Source: Anaerocolumna sp. AGMB13020 (GTDB taxonomy: Bacteria > Bacillota > Clostridia > Lachnospirales > Lachnospiraceae). From it: DNA of 64,000 nt. The translations under genes and the position numbers were made by a program. The notes beneath the pieces are model-generated. The model made no database searches. It was not told where the DNA came from and saw only the letters and a list, made by a program, of their open reading frames with translations. Where the stretch lies: NCBI RefSeq assembly GCF_033100115.1, contig NZ_CP136910.1, positions 620,001 to 684,000 of the forward strand, written 5' to 3'. Numbering within the stretch: the first letter of the stretch is position 1; every line of letters begins with the position of its first letter. This document shows, piece after piece, positions 62,261-64,000 of this stretch.

Positions 62261-63262
62261 TCAACCTATTCTTAGTTTACAGGAATCCCTGATAACAAGT
62301 GTTGGTGAAAGCCTAAAGACTCCTCCCTGCACAACTTCCTCACTCTGTATCAGCCTGAGAAGCTCTGTAGTGGAATATGCCCCAAGCTCAGCCACCGGAC
62401 TGTGCACTGTTGTTATAGAGGGAGAATTATATTTAGCAACTGCATTATCATCAAATCCAACGATACTGATATCATCAGGAACTCTTAAGCCGGCCTCGGT
62501 AAGCGCTCTGATACAACCCCAGGCCATCTCATCGTTTGCGCAAAAAAATGCTTCCGGCAGTTTTGTTCCTTTAAGCAACAGAACCCTCATTTCACTATAA
62601 GCCAGGGTTTCTTCAAAATACGCTCGAAGAACAATGGATTCGTCTATAGGAAGATTATATTTACGCAATACGTTTTCATAAGCTTTGTATCTGCATTCAT
62701 CATCATAATTATAGATACCATGAAAATAACCGATGCGTCGATGTCCTTGTTTGATCAGGTATTCCATAGCAAGGGCAGCACCTTCCGTACTGTCAATGAT
62801 TACACTGGACATCTGCTCTTTGCTGTATTCACGATCAATAAATACAATGGGCATATGGGTTAAGGAAAGTCTGTCTATATATTCATAGGATAAATGTTCA
62901 TTCAGTACTATGGCACCTTCTACACCGGAGGATATAATCATACTGTAAATTTCTTCGCTGGTATTTTCATTGCTGATGTATATATTTAACTGATATCCTT
63001 TTAATTTACATTGAAGATGCACCGCCTGCATCAAATCTTTATAGAAATCGCCCTGAATACTTGACAGAAATAAACCTATCGTATTCTTTTTATTCGATTT
63101 CAAAAACTTTGCATTCATATTTGGGACATAATGAAGCTTTTCTGATGCCTCCAGTACTTTTCTGCGGGTCTCTTCACTTACAACATCCACATTATTCAGA
63201 ACATTAGATACCGTAGAAATTGCTACCCCTGCTTCTTTGGCCACATCTTTTATTGTTACCAT
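62261..63262 (-). CDS. LacI-family transcriptional regulator
   Basis: 333 residues: HTH and hinge TIKDVAKEAGVAISTVSNVL..VSEETRRKVLEASEKLHYVPN, and a sugar-binding core (IGLFLSSIQGDFYKDLMQAV, VIDSTEGAALAMEYLIKQGH, EAFFCANDEMAWGCIRAL, SIVGFDDNAVAKYNSPSITT). Likely represses polysaccharide-use genes, the neighbouring glucanase being the best candidate. The start at 63262 has a weak upstream site. Downstream of the GH16 gene on the same strand, 80 bp apart. Confidence 0.92.
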   Translation of the reverse strand: MVTIKDVAKEAGVAISTVSNVLNNVDVVSEETRRKVLEASEKLHYVPNMNAKFLKSNKKNTIGLFLSSIQGDFYKDLMQAVHLQCKLKGYQLNIYISNENTSEEIYSMIISSGVEGAIVLNEHLSYEYIDRLSLTHMPIVFIDREYSKEQMSSVIIDSTEGAALAMEYLIKQGHRRIGYFHGIYNYDDECRYKAYENVLRKYNLPIDESIVLRAYFEETLAYSEMRVLLLKGTKLPEAFFCANDEMAWGCIRALTEAGLRVPDDISIVGFDDNAVAKYNSPSITTVHSPVAELGAYSTTELLRLIQSEEVVQGGVFRLSPTLVIRDSCKLRIG

Positions 63263-63342
63263 AATGGTTTCTCCATTCGTCTCTCCGTTATATTCTAAAC
63301 GAGCCTTTTTGGATCTGGCTGCACTTTTTATTTATGTACAAC

Positions 63343-64000
63343 TTAATCCATATCCGCCTTTAAATTAATAATTTCCTCGCTTTGATATACTCGGACATAA
63401 TCAATTTCCATCCTTTGAGGATAAACAGAAGAATCAATCCCTTTTGCACCACCCCAGTTCCCACCAACAGCCAGATTTAAAATCAGATACATCTTCTTAT
63501 TAAAAGGCCACTCCCTATAAGAAGGATTCTCTTCATAATCTGTTGGTTTAAAAGTAAAATATACTTCACCGTCAATTAAAATCTTTATGATATCCGGCAG
63601 CCAGATAAGGGAATAAAGATGGAAATCCTCACTAACACCCTTGACATATTTAGTAGCTGTCTTCTGTGTATTAATGGAATGATAATATGCCTGGGTATGT
63701 ATAGATGCATGAATTGTATCCTGATTATAACCTACATGTTCCATAATGTCAATTTCTCCGGAAGCCGGCCAATTGCCGTATTCCTGCCCTGATGACAGCA
63801 GCCAGATAGCCGGCCAGGTACCAAGTCCCTTTGGCAGCTTTGCCCTTACATCAATTCTCCCGTAGAGCCAGTCTCCTTTCCCTTTGGTAATCAACCTTGC
63901 AGAGGTATATTCCTTCTCCTCTTTCTCTGCTTTTCTGGCCTCAAGTATTAGTTTTCCGTCTTCTACCCATGCGTTATCGCCAGGTGTATAGTACTGCAAT
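63343..64000 (-). CDS. GH16 endo-beta-glucanase (laminarinase/lichenase type), C-terminal part
   Basis: 219 visible residues; the gene enters from the right edge. LITKGKGDWLYGRIDVRAKL and LGTWPAIWLLSSGQEYGNWP are followed by the catalytic EIDIMEH (nucleophile and acid/base Glu around one Asp) and HASIHTQAYYHS. YVRVYQSEE is the last strand. It cleaves beta-1,3 or mixed beta-1,3-1,4 glucans. The N-terminus and secretion signal lie outside the window. A LacI regulator follows. Confidence 0.9.
   Translation of the reverse strand, partial: LQYYTPGDNAWVEDGKLILEARKAEKEEKEYTSARLITKGKGDWLYGRIDVRAKLPKGLGTWPAIWLLSSGQEYGNWPASGEIDIMEHVGYNQDTIHASIHTQAYYHSINTQKTATKYVKGVSEDFHLYSLIWLPDIIKILIDGEVYFTFKPTDYEENPSYREWPFNKKMYLILNLAVGGNWGGAKGIDSSVYPQRMEIDYVRVYQSEEIINLKADMD

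Overview
The window looks like chromosome of an AT-rich, anaerobic, spore-forming, nitrogen-fixing clostridium, probably a member of the Lachnospiraceae. This rests on the clostridial-type nif operon (nifH-I1-I2-D-K-E with the NifD insertion), a spore photoproduct lyase, a spore-cortex-type LysM/GH18 hydrolase, strong AGGAGG ribosome sites, an L-box and a GH16 glucanase. No rRNA, standard tRNA, CRISPR array or phage structural gene was seen.

Layout. 1-5.5 kb: nifE (cut by the left edge), nifK, nifD, nifI2, nifI1 and nifH, all on the minus strand behind one promoter and a leader with a terminator-like hairpin. 5.6-11 kb: a compact promoter/RNA/terminator unit, a cation antiporter, a CPBP protease, an Amt ammonium channel fused to a PII domain, and a divergent glutathione peroxidase/OhrR pair with overlapping operators. 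11.3-26.7 kb: the main discovery. A yaaH/sleL-like spore peptidoglycan hydrolase gene is split in two by a 14,144-bp element carrying a large serine recombinase. Removing the element at the short direct repeat restores an uninterrupted 428-codon reading frame. The element holds secreted and membrane proteins, a BlaI/BlaR1-type pair, decayed small genes, an IS256 scrap and a 108-nt RNA that folds like a tRNA with a lengthened anticodon arm. The arrangement is that of a skin-like intervening element in a sporulation gene.

26.7-42 kb: a cupredoxin protein whose copper ligands are largely lost, an L-box-controlled lysine-type ABC transporter, a sugar-binding protein, an FtsH-like protease, thioredoxin and a second glutathione peroxidase, the agmatine pathway (aguA, aguB), and a nucleosidase-like/splB/SDR/MraY-like operon. 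42-53 kb: sugar isomerase, AraC regulator, WG-repeat lipoprotein, a radical SAM protein with an internal hexapeptide repeat, a metallophosphoesterase, larE, and an ArsR/P1B-ATPase/HMA metal-resistance group, with a region rich in short tandem repeats and a 216-bp palindrome. 53-58 kb: molybdenum-cofactor genes (mogA, MOSC, moaA, moaC). 58-61 kb: a second nitrogen locus with a divergent nifH paralogue, a short nifB and a separate NifX/NafY-type domain, but no DK or EN partner. 61-64 kb: a coiled-coil protein, a LacI regulator and a partial GH16 glucanase.

How it fits together. Nitrogen functions recur (nif, Amt-PII, molybdenum cofactor, nifH2-B-X). The leaders of nifH, amt and nifH2 each carry the hexanucleotide AGAGAC exactly at the foot of a terminator hairpin, which suggests shared control by antitermination. 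Two related ~180-bp non-coding repeats with inverted ends (50.0 and 58.1 kb) look like a miniature mobile element of this genome.
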